Made by a program: the position numbers and the translations under genes
In this document: positions 34,680 through 45,082 of the stretch, in pieces
Layout of the letters: each line of letters opens with the position of its first letter
How positions within the stretch are numbered: position 1 is the stretch's first letter
Notes under the pieces: model-generated
The model's database searches: none
Seen by the model: the letters and a program-made list of their open reading frames with translations, nothing else
Told to the model about the DNA's origin: nothing
Assembly (NCBI RefSeq): GCF_018271975.1
Contig: NZ_JAGUCN010000006.1
Coordinates: 168,718-232,717, forward strand
DNA: 64,000 nucleotides
Source of the DNA: Carboxylicivirga mesophila
GTDB taxonomy: Bacteria; Bacteroidota; Bacteroidia; Bacteroidales; Marinilabiliaceae
Direction: 5' to 3'

Positions 34680-35792
34680 TTAATGCATACAATCGTCCCA
34701 GTCTTTCCATACAGGTTCGTAACCGCCAGCTTTAATCATTTCGCATATGTCTTTCGGGCTGCGATCATCATTGACTGAGAACTGCTCAAGTGCTTTGTTG
34801 TACACAGCATAGCCGCCTGGTTCAGTTTTCGAACCGGCACTCATGGCTGTCACTCCCAATTGCAGCATGTTGTTTCTGAACGCTTTGCTCTCGCGTGTTG
34901 AAAGCGACAGATCAACATCAGGATTAAAAATACGGTAAGCCATAATCAGCTGCGCTAATTGTTTATCAGTCACATCCACATTGGGCTGGAATGAGCCTAT
35001 ATGGGGTCGCAGACGAGGGAAGGAGATGCTGTACTTGGTACGCCAGTAGGTTTTCTCCAGATAGTTAAGGTGGAGGGCTGTAAAGAATGAATCGGTGCGC
35101 CAGTCTTCAAGCCCCAGCAGACAGCCAATGCCAATTTTATGGATGTGGGCACGCCCCAGGCGCTCTGGTGTTTCCAGTCGATAGGCAAAATCAGATTTCT
35201 TACCTCGTGGATGATAGGTTTTATAGTTTGTACGGTTGTAGGTTTCCTGGTAGACATACACCGTGTGCAGTCCCAGTTGAATTAGTCCTTCGTACTCCTC
35301 TTGTTTCATAGGCTGTACCTCAATGGAAACCGATGGGAAGTGAGGTTTGACCAGTTCAACCATCTCTTTCAGGTAGTCAAAACCGCACTCTTTGGGGTGT
35401 TCACCGGTAACCAATAGCAAATGCTGAAAGCCCATTTTTTTGATCACGGCAATCTCCTGCAACACTTGTTCTTTGTTTAAGGTAATGCGTGTGATGTTGT
35501 TGTTGTGGCTAAATCCGCAGTAAGCACATGAGTTGGCACACGCATTTGACAGGTAGAGTGGAATGTATAGCTGTATGGTTTTACCAAAGCGACGCTGCGT
35601 AATTGCCCGGCTTTTATGCGCCATATGCTCCAGGTAGCTTTCTGCCGCCGGTGAGATTAATGCCTTAAAATCCTCTAATGTTGGCGTGTGGGCTGAAAGG
35701 GCTTGTTCAACATCAGCCCTGGTTTTATTTTGTATCGATGCTTTGGTACTTTCCCAATCGTGAGAAGCGTGCACCTCTTCAAATGTTTTCAT
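34680..35792 (-). CDS. thiH: 2-iminoacetate synthase ThiH (radical SAM tyrosine lyase)
   Basis: This 370-residue radical SAM enzyme has the cluster motif in NACANSCAYCGFS (CX3CX2C) and the ThiH C-terminal region with LSTRESKAFRNNMLQLGVTAMSAGSKTEPGGY. It cleaves tyrosine to dehydroglycine and p-cresol, supplying the glycine-derived part of the thiazole ring to ThiG. Use of ThiH rather than the oxygen-dependent ThiO fits an anaerobic lifestyle. It is the seventh gene of the thi operon, separated from thiG by 108 bases that contain two 7-bp repeat arrays. Confidence 0.95.
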   Translation of the reverse strand: MKTFEEVHASHDWESTKASIQNKTRADVEQALSAHTPTLEDFKALISPAAESYLEHMAHKSRAITQRRFGKTIQLYIPLYLSNACANSCAYCGFSHNNNITRITLNKEQVLQEIAVIKKMGFQHLLLVTGEHPKECGFDYLKEMVELVKPHFPSVSIEVQPMKQEEYEGLIQLGLHTVYVYQETYNRTNYKTYHPRGKKSDFAYRLETPERLGRAHIHKIGIGCLLGLEDWRTDSFFTALHLNYLEKTYWRTKYSISFPRLRPHIGSFQPNVDVTDKQLAQLIMAYRIFNPDVDLSLSTRESKAFRNNMLQLGVTAMSAGSKTEPGGYAVYNKALEQFSVNDDRSPKDICEMIKAGGYEPVWKDWDDCMH

Positions 35793-35793
35793 C

Positions 35794-35828
35794 TATAGTC
35801 AGTAGTGAGTAGACAGTAGTCAGTATTA
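35794..35828. repeat. Degenerate 7-bp tandem repeat, five units
   Basis: Units TATAGTC, AGTAGTG, AGTAGAC, AGTAGTC, AGTATTA in strict 7-base register, between thiG and thiH, starting two bases from the thiH start codon. Confidence 0.62.
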
Positions 35829-35859
35829 TAGGTCATTTTCTTTTTTTTTGAAAGATGTA

Positions 35860-35894
35860 AATCGCTAGCAGCTATAGGCTAACAGCTATCAGCT
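35860..35894. repeat. Degenerate 7-bp tandem repeat, five units (second array in this gap)
   Basis: Units AATCGCT, AGCAGCT, ATAGGCT, AACAGCT, ATCAGCT in 7-base register, followed by a T run, just after the thiG stop on the minus strand. Confidence 0.62.
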
Positions 35895-35900
35895 TTTTTT

Positions 35901-36674
35901 CTACAATTCATCCAAAAAAGCTGTCAAAGGGCTGGATGCCTCTGCACCCATCGACTTGGTGGCCAGTTTGGCTTCATAGGCCATGCGCCCGGCTTCCACC
36001 GCCAGCTTAAAGGCTTTTCCCATTTCAACCGGATTGGGCGAAACAGCAATAGCGGTATTGACAAGCACAGCATCGGCTCCCATCTCCATGGCATCGGCGG
36101 CATGTGAAGGAGCACCAATACCCGCATCCACAACAACCGGCACCTGGCTTTGCTCAATAATAATGCGCAGCATCTCTTTGGTTTGTAATCCCTGATTCGA
36201 ACCAATGGGTGCTCCCAATGGCATTACGGCTGCAGTGCCCACTTCCTCAAGGCGTTTGCACAAAACCGGATCGGCCTGTACATATGGCAATACGATAAAG
36301 CCAAGTTTCACCAGTTCTTCAGCAGCTTTTAAGGTCTCAATAGGGTCGGGCAGTAAGTATTTAGGATCCGGATGAATCTCCAGTTTCAGCCAGTTGGTTT
36401 CCAGTGCTTCACGAGCCAGCTGTGCTGCAAAGACAGCTTCTTTAGCTGTGCGCACGCCCGAAGTGTTGGGCAGCAGGTTGATACGTTTGTGCTTCAGGTG
36501 TTTTAGGATGTCGTCGGCCTGATTGTTCATATCAACGCGGCGCAAGGCCACGGTTACGAGTTCCGATTCGCTGACCTCAATGGCTTCCTGCATCAGTTGA
36601 TTGGAAGCAAACTTACCAGTTCCGGTAAATAATCGTGATGAAAATGTTTTATCGCCTAATTGGAGTGGAGTCAT
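35901..36674 (-). CDS. thiG: Thiazole synthase ThiG
   Basis: This 257-residue TIM-barrel enzyme contains [24 protein letters not shown], the Schiff-base lysine in WLKLEIHPD, and the phosphate-binding [12 protein letters not shown] and [15 protein letters not shown] motifs. It condenses deoxyxylulose phosphate, iminoacetate from ThiH and sulfur from the ThiS thiocarboxylate into the thiazole phosphate. It is the sixth gene of the thi operon, 81 bases after thiE. Length and motifs are standard. Confidence 0.96.
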   Translation of the reverse strand: MTPLQLGDKTFSSRLFTGTGKFASNQLMQEAIEVSESELVTVALRRVDMNNQADDILKHLKHKRINLLPNTSGVRTAKEAVFAAQLAREALETNWLKLEIHPDPKYLLPDPIETLKAAEELVKLGFIVLPYVQADPVLCKRLEEVGTAAVMPLGAPIGSNQGLQTKEMLRIIIEQSQVPVVVDAGIGAPSHAADAMEMGADAVLVNTAIAVSPNPVEMGKAFKLAVEAGRMAYEAKLATKSMGAEASSPLTAFLDEL

Positions 36675-36755
36675 TTTTCTTAGCTTATAGCTGTTATGGT
36701 TGTGTTATTAGTGTCTTTTTTTAAACTTCTGCCTGTTAAATAATTGCCTTACTGC

Positions 36756-37421
36756 TTAATGAAATCTGGTCCAGTTGGCCGAGCTGTAACGTCCAATCTC
36801 CTGCAATAAATCAAGAGTTGTAGCACCCGGTTGTTCACTTTTAGCGATGTATGATGAGATGGCCACCCCATGTACGCCTGTTTTAAACAGTTCGGGCAGG
36901 TCGTCAGGCAATAGTCCGCCAATGGCAATCACAGGAAGGTTGATGCCTGCTTCTTTACATTGATTAAGGATAGCCCGATAGCCTTGGGAGCCAAGCACGG
37001 GGCTTAAATTCTTTTTAGTTTCGGTAAAACGGAAGGGGCCAAGGCCAATATAATCAACCCCTAACGTGGCCAGTCGTTCTATGTCATCAAAAGTATTGGC
37101 TGTACCACCAATAATGACTTGTGGCCCCAAAATAGTACGCGCTTCATCGGGAGCCATGTCATTTTTACCCAGGTGAACACCATCCGCACCAATTTTAGCT
37201 GCAATATCCACATGGTCGTTCATAATAAAAGTAGCACCATTATCCATACAAAAGCTGAGTGCTTCAACGGCTACCTGTTCAATATTCTCTGTTTTTTCTT
37301 CTTTCATGCGCAGTTGCACCCAGTTACCGCCACCCATCACTACCGACTGTATTTGCTGTAAATAGCTTTGGGTAGAAGGGGAGGTAATAAATTGCAGACG
37401 TGCGATTGATTTCTTTTGCAT
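36756..37421 (-). CDS. thiE: Thiamine-phosphate synthase ThiE
   Basis: This 221-residue TIM barrel has NWVQLRMKE, the substrate-binding TFIMNDHVDIAAKIGADGVHLGKNDM, and YIGLGPFRFTETKKNLSP followed by VIAIGGLLPDD. These match true ThiE, which joins HMP pyrophosphate to thiazole phosphate. The start at 37421 (MQKKSIARLQF) is preferred; the longer frame overlaps the thiD end. It follows thiD by 10 bases. A second, divergent ThiE/TenI-like protein lies two genes upstream, so this copy is the likely synthase. Confidence 0.94.
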   Translation of the reverse strand: MQKKSIARLQFITSPSTQSYLQQIQSVVMGGGNWVQLRMKEEKTENIEQVAVEALSFCMDNGATFIMNDHVDIAAKIGADGVHLGKNDMAPDEARTILGPQVIIGGTANTFDDIERLATLGVDYIGLGPFRFTETKKNLSPVLGSQGYRAILNQCKEAGINLPVIAIGGLLPDDLPELFKTGVHGVAISSYIAKSEQPGATTLDLLQEIGRYSSANWTRFH

Positions 37422-37431
37422 AGCTGTATGA

Positions 37432-38190
37432 TTAATCAATGGAGTTATAATGATAGCCCAACAGTGTAATGTTGCTGCCAATAATTTTTTTCACATAAAA
37501 ATGAGCTGATTGACAGGCAACTGCCGAGGATTTGCCAAGTGCTATTTCGGATGCGATTGCAGCCGAAAGTATGCAACCTGTACCGTGCTTTTGCCAGTCT
37601 CCCTTAACTTTTTCAGATGTTACTTTAATAGGCTCTTGTGCAAAGCTGTAGAGTGTGTCGCAAACTGTATTGCCCTTGGAGTGACCACCTTTAATGAGAA
37701 TAGATGTCTTCAGCTGATTGGCGAGTATCTGTGCATCTGAATCGTTAAATAGTAGCGAGTATTCAGGCAGGTTGGGAGTGAGAAGGTCTACCTTCTCTCT
37801 TAGTAATTCCTGTATGCTTTGGTGAAGGTGAGTGTGGAATGGAAATCCGGCAGAAGCTTTTAATATGGGATCCCATACAATAAAAGCCTCTGGCCAGTTT
37901 TTCTTTATCCAATCCAAAACTTGACTAAGAGTCGCAGCCGACTCTATTAAACCAATTTTAATAGCTTTCGGACAGTATTGCTCAGCAAGCGGTATGAGCT
38001 GTTTAATTATCTCTTCAACCGACAGCCATTTAGCACCCTCGAAGTCTGATTCATTCTGATAGGTAATAGCCGTTACAGCGCCTAAGCCATAGACCTTATG
38101 TTGTTCAAACGTTTTAATATCACTTGTAACACCTGCGCCACTGCATGGGTCAAATCCGGCAATGCTCAGTACATAAGGTCTTTCATTCAT
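37432..38190 (-). CDS. thiD: Hydroxymethylpyrimidine/phosphomethylpyrimidine kinase ThiD
   Basis: This 252-residue ribokinase-fold enzyme has the N-terminal signature SIAGFDPCSGAGVTSDIKTFEQH, the segment VDLLTPNLPEYSLLF, and the C-terminal GTGCILSAAIASEIALG with the anion hole. It phosphorylates HMP and HMP phosphate. The start MNERPYVLSI at 38190 is used rather than the 37-codon longer frame that overlaps the preceding gene. It lies 4 bases after the TenI-like gene and 10 before thiE, a tightly packed part of the operon. Confidence 0.94.
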   Translation of the reverse strand: MNERPYVLSIAGFDPCSGAGVTSDIKTFEQHKVYGLGAVTAITYQNESDFEGAKWLSVEEIIKQLIPLAEQYCPKAIKIGLIESAATLSQVLDWIKKNWPEAFIVWDPILKASAGFPFHTHLHQSIQELLREKVDLLTPNLPEYSLLFNDSDAQILANQLKTSILIKGGHSKGNTVCDTLYSFAQEPIKVTSEKVKGDWQKHGTGCILSAAIASEIALGKSSAVACQSAHFYVKKIIGSNITLLGYHYNSID

Positions 38191-38194
38191 TTGT

Positions 38195-38803
38195 TTAAGT
38201 CCATTTTTCAGTGACTTCTTTGAAGCGTTCAACAACACCTTCAATGTCACCATCATTTTCAAATTGCGCCCACAGGTGTCCGTGTAAAACAACACCATCA
38301 AAGCCTAGCTCTTTGGCAATATCCACATTTTTATGGTCGATGCCACCAAGTGCCAATACCTTGACATCATGAATTGTGGATAAAAATTTCTTTAATATGG
38401 TCTGGTCAATGGCCGGGCCATATCCTTCTTTCGAGATACTTTCGAAAACCGGGCTTAGTAAAGCATAGTTGAATGATTCACTCAAATTGATAAGCTCGCT
38501 CATTGAATGCACCGAGATGCTTTTGGGCAATGATTTATTGCTGTAATCATCAATCAGGTGGCGGTTGTAAGAGGTGAAATGAACGCCTCTCAGGCCTTTA
38601 GGTTCCACAATGGAAAGATGACTGTGCACCACAATGCGATTATGATATTGAGCATCAATAGAATCAATAAATGCGATCATGTCCGCTTCGCTGTAAGCGG
38701 GCTTTCGTACATGTAAAATTTCAAGTCCGGCCTCAAACAAAGCATTAATTGCTTCAACTTCCTTATTAAGTTGGGTTGGATAACAAATTACAATTGGCTT
38801 CAT
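38195..38803 (-). CDS. ThiE/TenI-like protein (second copy, divergent)
   Basis: This 202-residue TIM barrel keeps the outline of the ThiE/TenI family (ILHVRKP, RGVHFTSYN, ISVHSMSEL, LLSPVFESISKEGYGP, VLALGGIDHKN). It lacks the NDxxDxAxxxxADGVHLGxxD stretch that binds the pyrimidine pyrophosphate in true ThiE; VVHSHLSIVEPKGLRGVHF takes its place. TenI-type proteins tautomerise the thiazole carboxylate product of ThiG, so that role is plausible. The gene lies between thiC and thiD in the operon. A degenerate synthase or regulatory paralogue is the alternative. Confidence 0.8.
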   Translation of the reverse strand: MKPIVICYPTQLNKEVEAINALFEAGLEILHVRKPAYSEADMIAFIDSIDAQYHNRIVVHSHLSIVEPKGLRGVHFTSYNRHLIDDYSNKSLPKSISVHSMSELINLSESFNYALLSPVFESISKEGYGPAIDQTILKKFLSTIHDVKVLALGGIDHKNVDIAKELGFDGVVLHGHLWAQFENDGDIEGVVERFKEVTEKWT

Positions 38804-38844
38804 AAAGTTTAGTTTTATTCTGGCACAAAAATAACTGTTATTCG

Positions 38845-40680
<1,836 letters not shown>

Positions 40681-40884
40681 TCAGCCACCCTGGCTGGCTT
40701 TAATGATTAGAATTTTGTCACCGTCAGAAATTTGAGCCTTAGCCCATTGACTTTTGGGAACCACCATGTCGTTTACCGCCAAGGCAATGCCACCGGTATG
40801 TGTTTGTCCGATGCGTTGCAATACATCGTCAATTGAAGTGTTATCAGGCATGTCTGTTGCTTGCCCGTTGATAAAAATGTTCAT
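40681..40884 (-). CDS. thiS: Sulfur carrier protein ThiS
   Basis: This 67-residue ubiquitin-fold carrier ends in Gly-Gly (KASQGG), the site where ThiF adenylation and thiocarboxylation occur. The N-terminus [15 protein letters not shown] and the middle [16 protein letters not shown] are typical. It donates sulfur to ThiG. It is the first gene of the operon behind the TPP riboswitch. No thiF gene lies in the cluster, so activation must rely on an enzyme encoded elsewhere. Confidence 0.93.
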   Translation of the reverse strand: MNIFINGQATDMPDNTSIDDVLQRIGQTHTGGIALAVNDMVVPKSQWAKAQISDGDKILIIKASQGG

Positions 40885-40929
40885 TGTCTTTCTAACATTT
40901 TATACGGGAAGCCAAATAGAGAGTCATTC

Positions 40930-41002
40930 ATATCCCTGCGACAGCATTACCTGCATCAGGTTCAATGGGTGTAATCTCAGCCTGTAAAGTAAGGCACCCC
41001 GA
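40930..41002 (-). ncRNA. TPP riboswitch (thi-box) leading the thi operon
   Basis: The minus strand shows GGGGTGCC, GGCTGAGATTACACCC, GAACCTGATGCAGGTAATGC and CGCAGGGA in order, the complete TPP aptamer. It lies 45 bases before thiS and just after a good promoter. Confidence 0.96.
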
Positions 41003-41016
41003 ATAATTTGATGAGC

Positions 41017-41049
41017 CAAAGGTAAACGAAAAAAAAGTTCCTAAACAAA
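41017..41049 (-). promoter_or_regulatory. Bacteroidota-type promoter of the thi operon
   Basis: On the minus strand TTTG (41046-41049) and TACCTTTG (41017-41024) are separated by 21 bases, within the consensus range. Transcription would start a few bases before the riboswitch. Confidence 0.82.
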
Positions 41050-41079
41050 AAAAAGCCGAAGAAAAAATCTTCGGCTTTC
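41047..41079 (-). terminator. Terminator of the upstream thioredoxin gene
   Basis: AAAGCCGAAG and CTTCGGCTTT form a 10-bp stem around a 7-nt loop. Read on the minus strand it is followed by a long T run. It overlaps the -33 box of the thi promoter by a few bases. Confidence 0.85.
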
Positions 41080-41102
41080 AATTTATCATCTAATTGCGAT
41101 AA

Positions 41103-41573
41103 TTACTTATCGACTTGTAATATTTCGCTAATCATTGTCTCTAAATCGTTTTGTGAGCGGTATCCCATAGCGGCCTGTGGCTCGCCCTTCAGAGGTACAA
41201 AAACAATGGTTGGTAAACTTCGTATTCCAAAGGTGGCGGATAATTCGCGCTCTTGGTCAGTATTGATTTTATAAATCTGAATCTTGCCATCGTATTCCTT
41301 TTGAATATTATTTAATACCGGTGAAAGCATTTTGCAAGGTCCGCACCAATCGGCGTAAAAATCTAATATGGCCGGTACTTCACCTTCATATTTCCACTCG
41401 GTATTATTTTCATAATCAAATACCTTTTCTTTGAAGCTTTGGGCATCTAAATAGATAACAGAGTTTTCTTCTTTAGCAGCCTTGGCTTCATCGCTGGTAG
41501 TTGAATATAGCTCAAAGCCAGCTATAGAGGTGGCTATTATGCCTATCAAAACAAATAAACCTATCTTCTTCAT
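41103..41573 (-). CDS. Exported or membrane-anchored thioredoxin-like protein
   Basis: This 156-residue protein has an N-terminal hydrophobic segment (about 4-20, signal anchor or signal peptide), a charged linker and a thioredoxin domain with the active site Cys77-Gly-Pro-Cys80 in DFYADWCGPCKML and the cis-proline segment LPTIVF. It should handle disulfides on the outer side of the inner membrane. The stretch from FKEKVFDY to WCGPCKM is nearly the same as in the cytoplasmic thioredoxin gene 114 bases upstream, so the pair arose by duplication, and this copy gained an export signal. Confidence 0.88.
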   Translation of the reverse strand: MKKIGLFVLIGIIATSIAGFELYSTTSDEAKAAKEENSVIYLDAQSFKEKVFDYENNTEWKYEGEVPAILDFYADWCGPCKMLSPVLNNIQKEYDGKIQIYKINTDQERELSATFGIRSLPTIVFVPLKGEPQAAMGYRSQNDLETMISEILQVDK

Positions 41574-41687
41574 ATCTTCTTCAAATTAATATTTCTCAAT
41601 CTGTAAGTTAAACTCCGTACCTATAAATTAGTTGTTATCCAAACCCAGTTTAACAGGCTTTTAACAGCTTGTTATGGCGTCAGTCAA

Positions 41688-42047
41688 TTATTTTTCTACT
41701 TTCAAAACATCTTTAAAAGCTCTGATAAAGGTGTCTTTCGGTAAAGCACCTTGCGCCATCTGAGGCTGACCTTCTTTTGGAATAAACAGAATTGAAGGAA
41801 TACTCTGGATACCAAATGCTCCGGCCAATTCTCTCTCGGTTTCAGTATCTACCTTATAAATGTCTATTTTTCCATCAAACTCGGTTGATAATTCATCAAG
41901 GATTGGGCTTACCATTTTACATGGTCCACACCAGTCGGCGTAAAAATCAATAACGGCTGGTTTATCACCCTCAAACTTCCACTCTTTACTATCTGTATAA
42001 TTGAAAACTTTTTCCTTGAATGTTTCGTTGGTTAAATGCTGTACCAT
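41688..42047 (-). CDS. trxA: Thioredoxin
   Basis: This 119-residue cytoplasmic thioredoxin has the active site Cys40-Gly-Pro-Cys43 (WCGPCKMVSP) and IPSILF with the cis-proline. An N-terminal extension of about 15 residues (FKEKVFNYTDSKEWKFEGD) is shared with the exported paralogue downstream. It reduces protein disulfides and could feed the cysteine-type glutathione peroxidase encoded elsewhere in the window. It has its own well-formed promoter upstream. Confidence 0.92.
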   Translation of the reverse strand: MVQHLTNETFKEKVFNYTDSKEWKFEGDKPAVIDFYADWCGPCKMVSPILDELSTEFDGKIDIYKVDTETERELAGAFGIQSIPSILFIPKEGQPQMAQGALPKDTFIRAFKDVLKVEK

Positions 42048-42076
42048 AATTTTTGTTTTTTAGTTTGTGAATACTG

Positions 42077-42109
42077 CAAAGTTAATAAATAATTCTAAAT
42101 ATCTACAAA
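42077..42109 (-). promoter_or_regulatory. Bacteroidota-type promoter for trxA
   Basis: On the minus strand TTTG (42106-42109) and TAACTTTG (42077-42084) are separated by 21 bases, 30 bases upstream of the start codon. Confidence 0.78.
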
Positions 42110-42203
42110 TGTATATGTATCGATAAAACAATTACCATGCCAAACCCTATATCTGCCAAAAATGGTCAAAATGCCATAATAATGTTGTAATTTTGTCAGC
42201 AAT

Positions 42204-43634
42204 ATGATACAAGAAGCACAAAAAAGGGTGGAAAAGAGCTTAAATCATGCTGTTTTTCATGCCATTCGAGATATATGTAATGAAATGAATTGTCCCGCCT
42301 TTGTAATAGGTGGTTTTGTAAGAGATTTATACCTGAACAGACCTTCTAAAGATATAGATGTGGTTGTAGTGGGGAGCGGGATTGAGTTGGCTGAGAGAGT
42401 TGCGAAAAAGCTGGGAGGTCTTCGCCTGACCGTTTTTAAAAATTTTGGTACTGCCATGTTGCGTTACCGCGATTTGGAAGTGGAGTTTGTTGGAGCACGC
42501 AAAGAATCCTATCAGCGAAACTCGCGCAAGCCCATTGTCGAAGACGGTACACTGGAGGATGATCAGAATCGCAGGGATTTCACCATTAATGCACTGGCAT
42601 TGAGTCTTAATAAGAGTGATTACGGTTCCTTGGTTGATCCATTTAATGGCATGGACGATATGGAAAACGGTATCATCCGTACTCCTTTAGAACCGGGCGT
42701 AACATTCTCGGATGATCCTTTACGCATGATGCGTGCCATTCGTTTTGCCACCCAATTGAATTTTCGGATAGAGGAAAAGACCTTTGACGGAATTAAAGCT
42801 CAAAAGGACAGGATTAGTATTGTTTCTGGTGAGCGCATTGCCGATGAGCTGAATAAGATTGTGATGGCAGACAGGCCTTCCATTGGCTTTAAGTTGTTAG
42901 AATTAACAGGGCTTCTGGAAATTATCTTTCCCGAGTTTCAAGCTATGAAAGGTGTTGATAAGGTAGATGGACGTGCGCACAAAGATAATTTCTACCATAC
43001 GCTGGAAGTGTTGGATAGAATTGTTCCTAATACCGATAATCTTTGGTTGCGATGGTCGGCCATTCTGCACGATATCGCCAAGCCACGAACCAAACGTTAC
43101 GACAAAAAACTTGGTTGGACTTTCCATAATCATAATTTCATTGGGCAGAAAATGATACCAAAGATTTTTGGTCGTATGAAGCTGCCGCTCAACGAGAAAA
43201 TGAAATATGTGCAGAAGATGGTGGGGCTTCATATGCGCCCTATTGTTTTAAGTGAGGATGTAGTAACTGACTCAGCCGTCCGTCGTTTGTTGTTTGAAGC
43301 CGGTGACGACATTGACGATTTAATGACGCTTTGTGAGGCCGACATCACCTCAAAGAACGAGGCCAAAGTAAAGCGTTATATGCGCAACTTTAAATTGGTG
43401 CGTCGTAAACTAAAAGAAATTGAGGAGAAGGACCATATACGTAATTTTCAACCTCCGGTAACCGGAGAGGTGATTATGGAGACATTTGGATTAGAGCCAT
43501 GCAAAGAAATTGGTGATTTAAAATCGATTATTAAGGAGGCGATTCTGGATGGAAAAATAGGCAACAATTTTGATGAGGCTTTTGCTTTAATGCTTAAAGA
43601 GGCGGAAGCGATGGGACTTAAACGTGTTAAGTAA
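42204..43634 (+). CDS. cca: CCA-adding/poly(A) polymerase-family tRNA nucleotidyltransferase with HD domain
   Basis: This 476-residue class II nucleotidyltransferase has the head motif [24 protein letters not shown] (carboxylates DID), the [11 protein letters not shown] motif, the template-like [12 protein letters not shown] motif, and an HD phosphohydrolase domain ([20 protein letters not shown]). It repairs or adds the 3' CCA of tRNAs; the tRNAs in this window lack encoded CCA, which fits. A polyadenylating role cannot be excluded. A -7-like TAATTTTG (42188-42195) lies 8 bases before the start. The methyltransferase gene begins at the base after its stop codon. Confidence 0.9.
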   Translation: MIQEAQKRVEKSLNHAVFHAIRDICNEMNCPAFVIGGFVRDLYLNRPSKDIDVVVVGSGIELAERVAKKLGGLRLTVFKNFGTAMLRYRDLEVEFVGARKESYQRNSRKPIVEDGTLEDDQNRRDFTINALALSLNKSDYGSLVDPFNGMDDMENGIIRTPLEPGVTFSDDPLRMMRAIRFATQLNFRIEEKTFDGIKAQKDRISIVSGERIADELNKIVMADRPSIGFKLLELTGLLEIIFPEFQAMKGVDKVDGRAHKDNFYHTLEVLDRIVPNTDNLWLRWSAILHDIAKPRTKRYDKKLGWTFHNHNFIGQKMIPKIFGRMKLPLNEKMKYVQKMVGLHMRPIVLSEDVVTDSAVRRLLFEAGDDIDDLMTLCEADITSKNEAKVKRYMRNFKLVRRKLKEIEEKDHIRNFQPPVTGEVIMETFGLEPCKEIGDLKSIIKEAILDGKIGNNFDEAFALMLKEAEAMGLKRVK

Positions 43635-44144
43635 ATGCCCGAAACACATTCGAAATACTTTTTCAATAAAGAAAATGAAGGACATATAGCTAAAGGAGCC
43701 GATGTTATCATTGTTACTGATAATTTCTCAACGCCCGAGAATATTGGGAATATAATCCGCCTGGCAGCTAATGTGAACGCCTCAAAAGTAATTGTGGTTG
43801 GCAGCGAAGGCTGCCGGATGAGTAAGGTCAATAAAACAGCCGGGGCTGCTATTGGGCATGTGCCGGTAGAATGGTGTAATCTGGATAGCCTGGAGGTGCC
43901 CGATGGCTATCAAATGGTGGCATTGGAAACAGCTGAAGGGGCCATTAATTTATACGCTGAACGATTGCCGGTTAAACTATTGCTGGTGCTTGGAAATGAA
44001 AAATACGGTGTATCGCAAGAGATACTTATGCGTTGTCATCATGCTGTTTACATTCCGATGCCTGGATCAATTAAATCGATGAATGTATCGCATGCGGCAG
44101 CTGCATGCCTATTTGAATGGATGCGACAAAATATGCAGGTGTAA
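43635..44144 (+). CDS. TrmH/SpoU-family RNA 2'-O-methyltransferase
   Basis: This 169-residue enzyme is a minimal SPOUT domain with motif 1 NFSTPENIGNIIRLAANVNAS, motif 2 LLLVLGNEKYGVSQEIL and motif 3 IPMPGSIKSMNVSHAAAACLFEW, which form the trefoil-knot SAM site. It should methylate a ribose in tRNA or rRNA. The lack of an N-terminal RNA-binding extension points to a tRNA-type (TrmL/TrmH-like) target, but this is not certain. Its ATG directly follows the cca stop codon, so the two genes are translationally coupled and both concern tRNA. Confidence 0.88.
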   Translation: MPETHSKYFFNKENEGHIAKGADVIIVTDNFSTPENIGNIIRLAANVNASKVIVVGSEGCRMSKVNKTAGAAIGHVPVEWCNLDSLEVPDGYQMVALETAEGAINLYAERLPVKLLLVLGNEKYGVSQEILMRCHHAVYIPMPGSIKSMNVSHAAAACLFEWMRQNMQV

Positions 44145-44284
44145 TAATTGTCTGTAAAGTGGCTAACAGATTGATAACAAATAGTTATATTTGTCAGATA
44201 ATTACAGAAATCAAGGATATAAGATATTAAAAGCAAACAGGTTGTTTTACAGCTTGTTTTTAGGGTTAGTTTTTTAAGGGTTAA

Positions 44285-44309
44285 AAGGGGAGCAGATGTT
44301 CCCCTTCCT
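44285..44309. terminator. Terminator between the methyltransferase and response-regulator genes
   Basis: A 7-bp stem (AAGGGGA with TCCCCTT), an 8-nt loop, then CCTTTTT on the plus strand. It lies between convergent genes. Confidence 0.72.
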
Positions 44310-44311
44310 TT

Positions 44312-45082
44312 TTATCCGGCCGTTTCTTCCAGCCAATATTTAAATGCTTTAACTCGCTCGCGACTTACAATTACATCGTCGGATGCCTGCATGCCTATTA
44401 ACTTAAGCTTAAGGCGTGAGTTGCTGTAGTTGATAATATCAGCAATAGCGCTGATTCTTACAATGTATTTACGACTTATCCTGTAAAAATCAGCAGGATT
44501 GAGTTGAATCTCATACCGGTCGAGGCTTTGATCCAATGCATAACTATGCCCATCCAGGGTGCGCAAGAATGTGTCCTTTTCTTCGCTGTAGAAGAAACTG
44601 ATTTCATTGGTGTTAATCATTCTCAGGTGCTCACCAACCTTTATTAAAAAGCGGGTTTTGTAGTTGTTTTGCTGTATGAGAGTTTGCGTTTGCAATATCG
44701 CCTGATGGATGCTTGTCAGGTCCATATTTTGATGATTCAGAAACTTATTGATGGCCGTTTCCAATGCTTCTTCTTCGATGGGTTTCAGCAGGTAATCGAT
44801 GCTGTTGACCTTAAAGGCCTTGATGGCATACTGATCGTAAGCAGTGGTGAAAATGACCGGAAACATAACATCGCACTGCTCAAAGATATCGAAACTGATA
44901 CCATCGCCCAGCTGAATGTCAAAAAAAGCCAAATCGGGTTGAGGGTTGTTTTTTAACCAGTCAACCGACAGCTCAACACTATCACAAATACTGCTAATTT
45001 CTGCATCAGGATGGAGTTTCTGAATCATTTGCGACAGGCGCGAAGCCGCCAGATGTTCATCTTCAACTATTAATATGCGCAT
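44312..45082 (-). CDS. LytTR-type response regulator
   Basis: This 256-residue protein has a receiver domain (phospho-acceptor Asp55 in FFDIQLGDG, conserved Lys100 in LLKPIE) and a C-terminal LytTR DNA-binding domain (about 145-250; FFYSEEKDTFLRTLDG, DFYRISRKYIVRISAI). It is phosphorylated by the histidine kinase encoded upstream, whose stop overlaps its start by 20 bases. LytTR regulators bind direct repeats at target promoters. It is the last gene of a group with a TonB-dependent receptor and a TPR-like protein, so it may control transport or envelope genes. Confidence 0.93.
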   Translation of the reverse strand: MRILIVEDEHLAASRLSQMIQKLHPDAEISSICDSVELSVDWLKNNPQPDLAFFDIQLGDGISFDIFEQCDVMFPVIFTTAYDQYAIKAFKVNSIDYLLKPIEEEALETAINKFLNHQNMDLTSIHQAILQTQTLIQQNNYKTRFLIKVGEHLRMINTNEISFFYSEEKDTFLRTLDGHSYALDQSLDRYEIQLNPADFYRISRKYIVRISAIADIINYSNSRLKLKLIGMQASDDVIVSRERVKAFKYWLEETAG

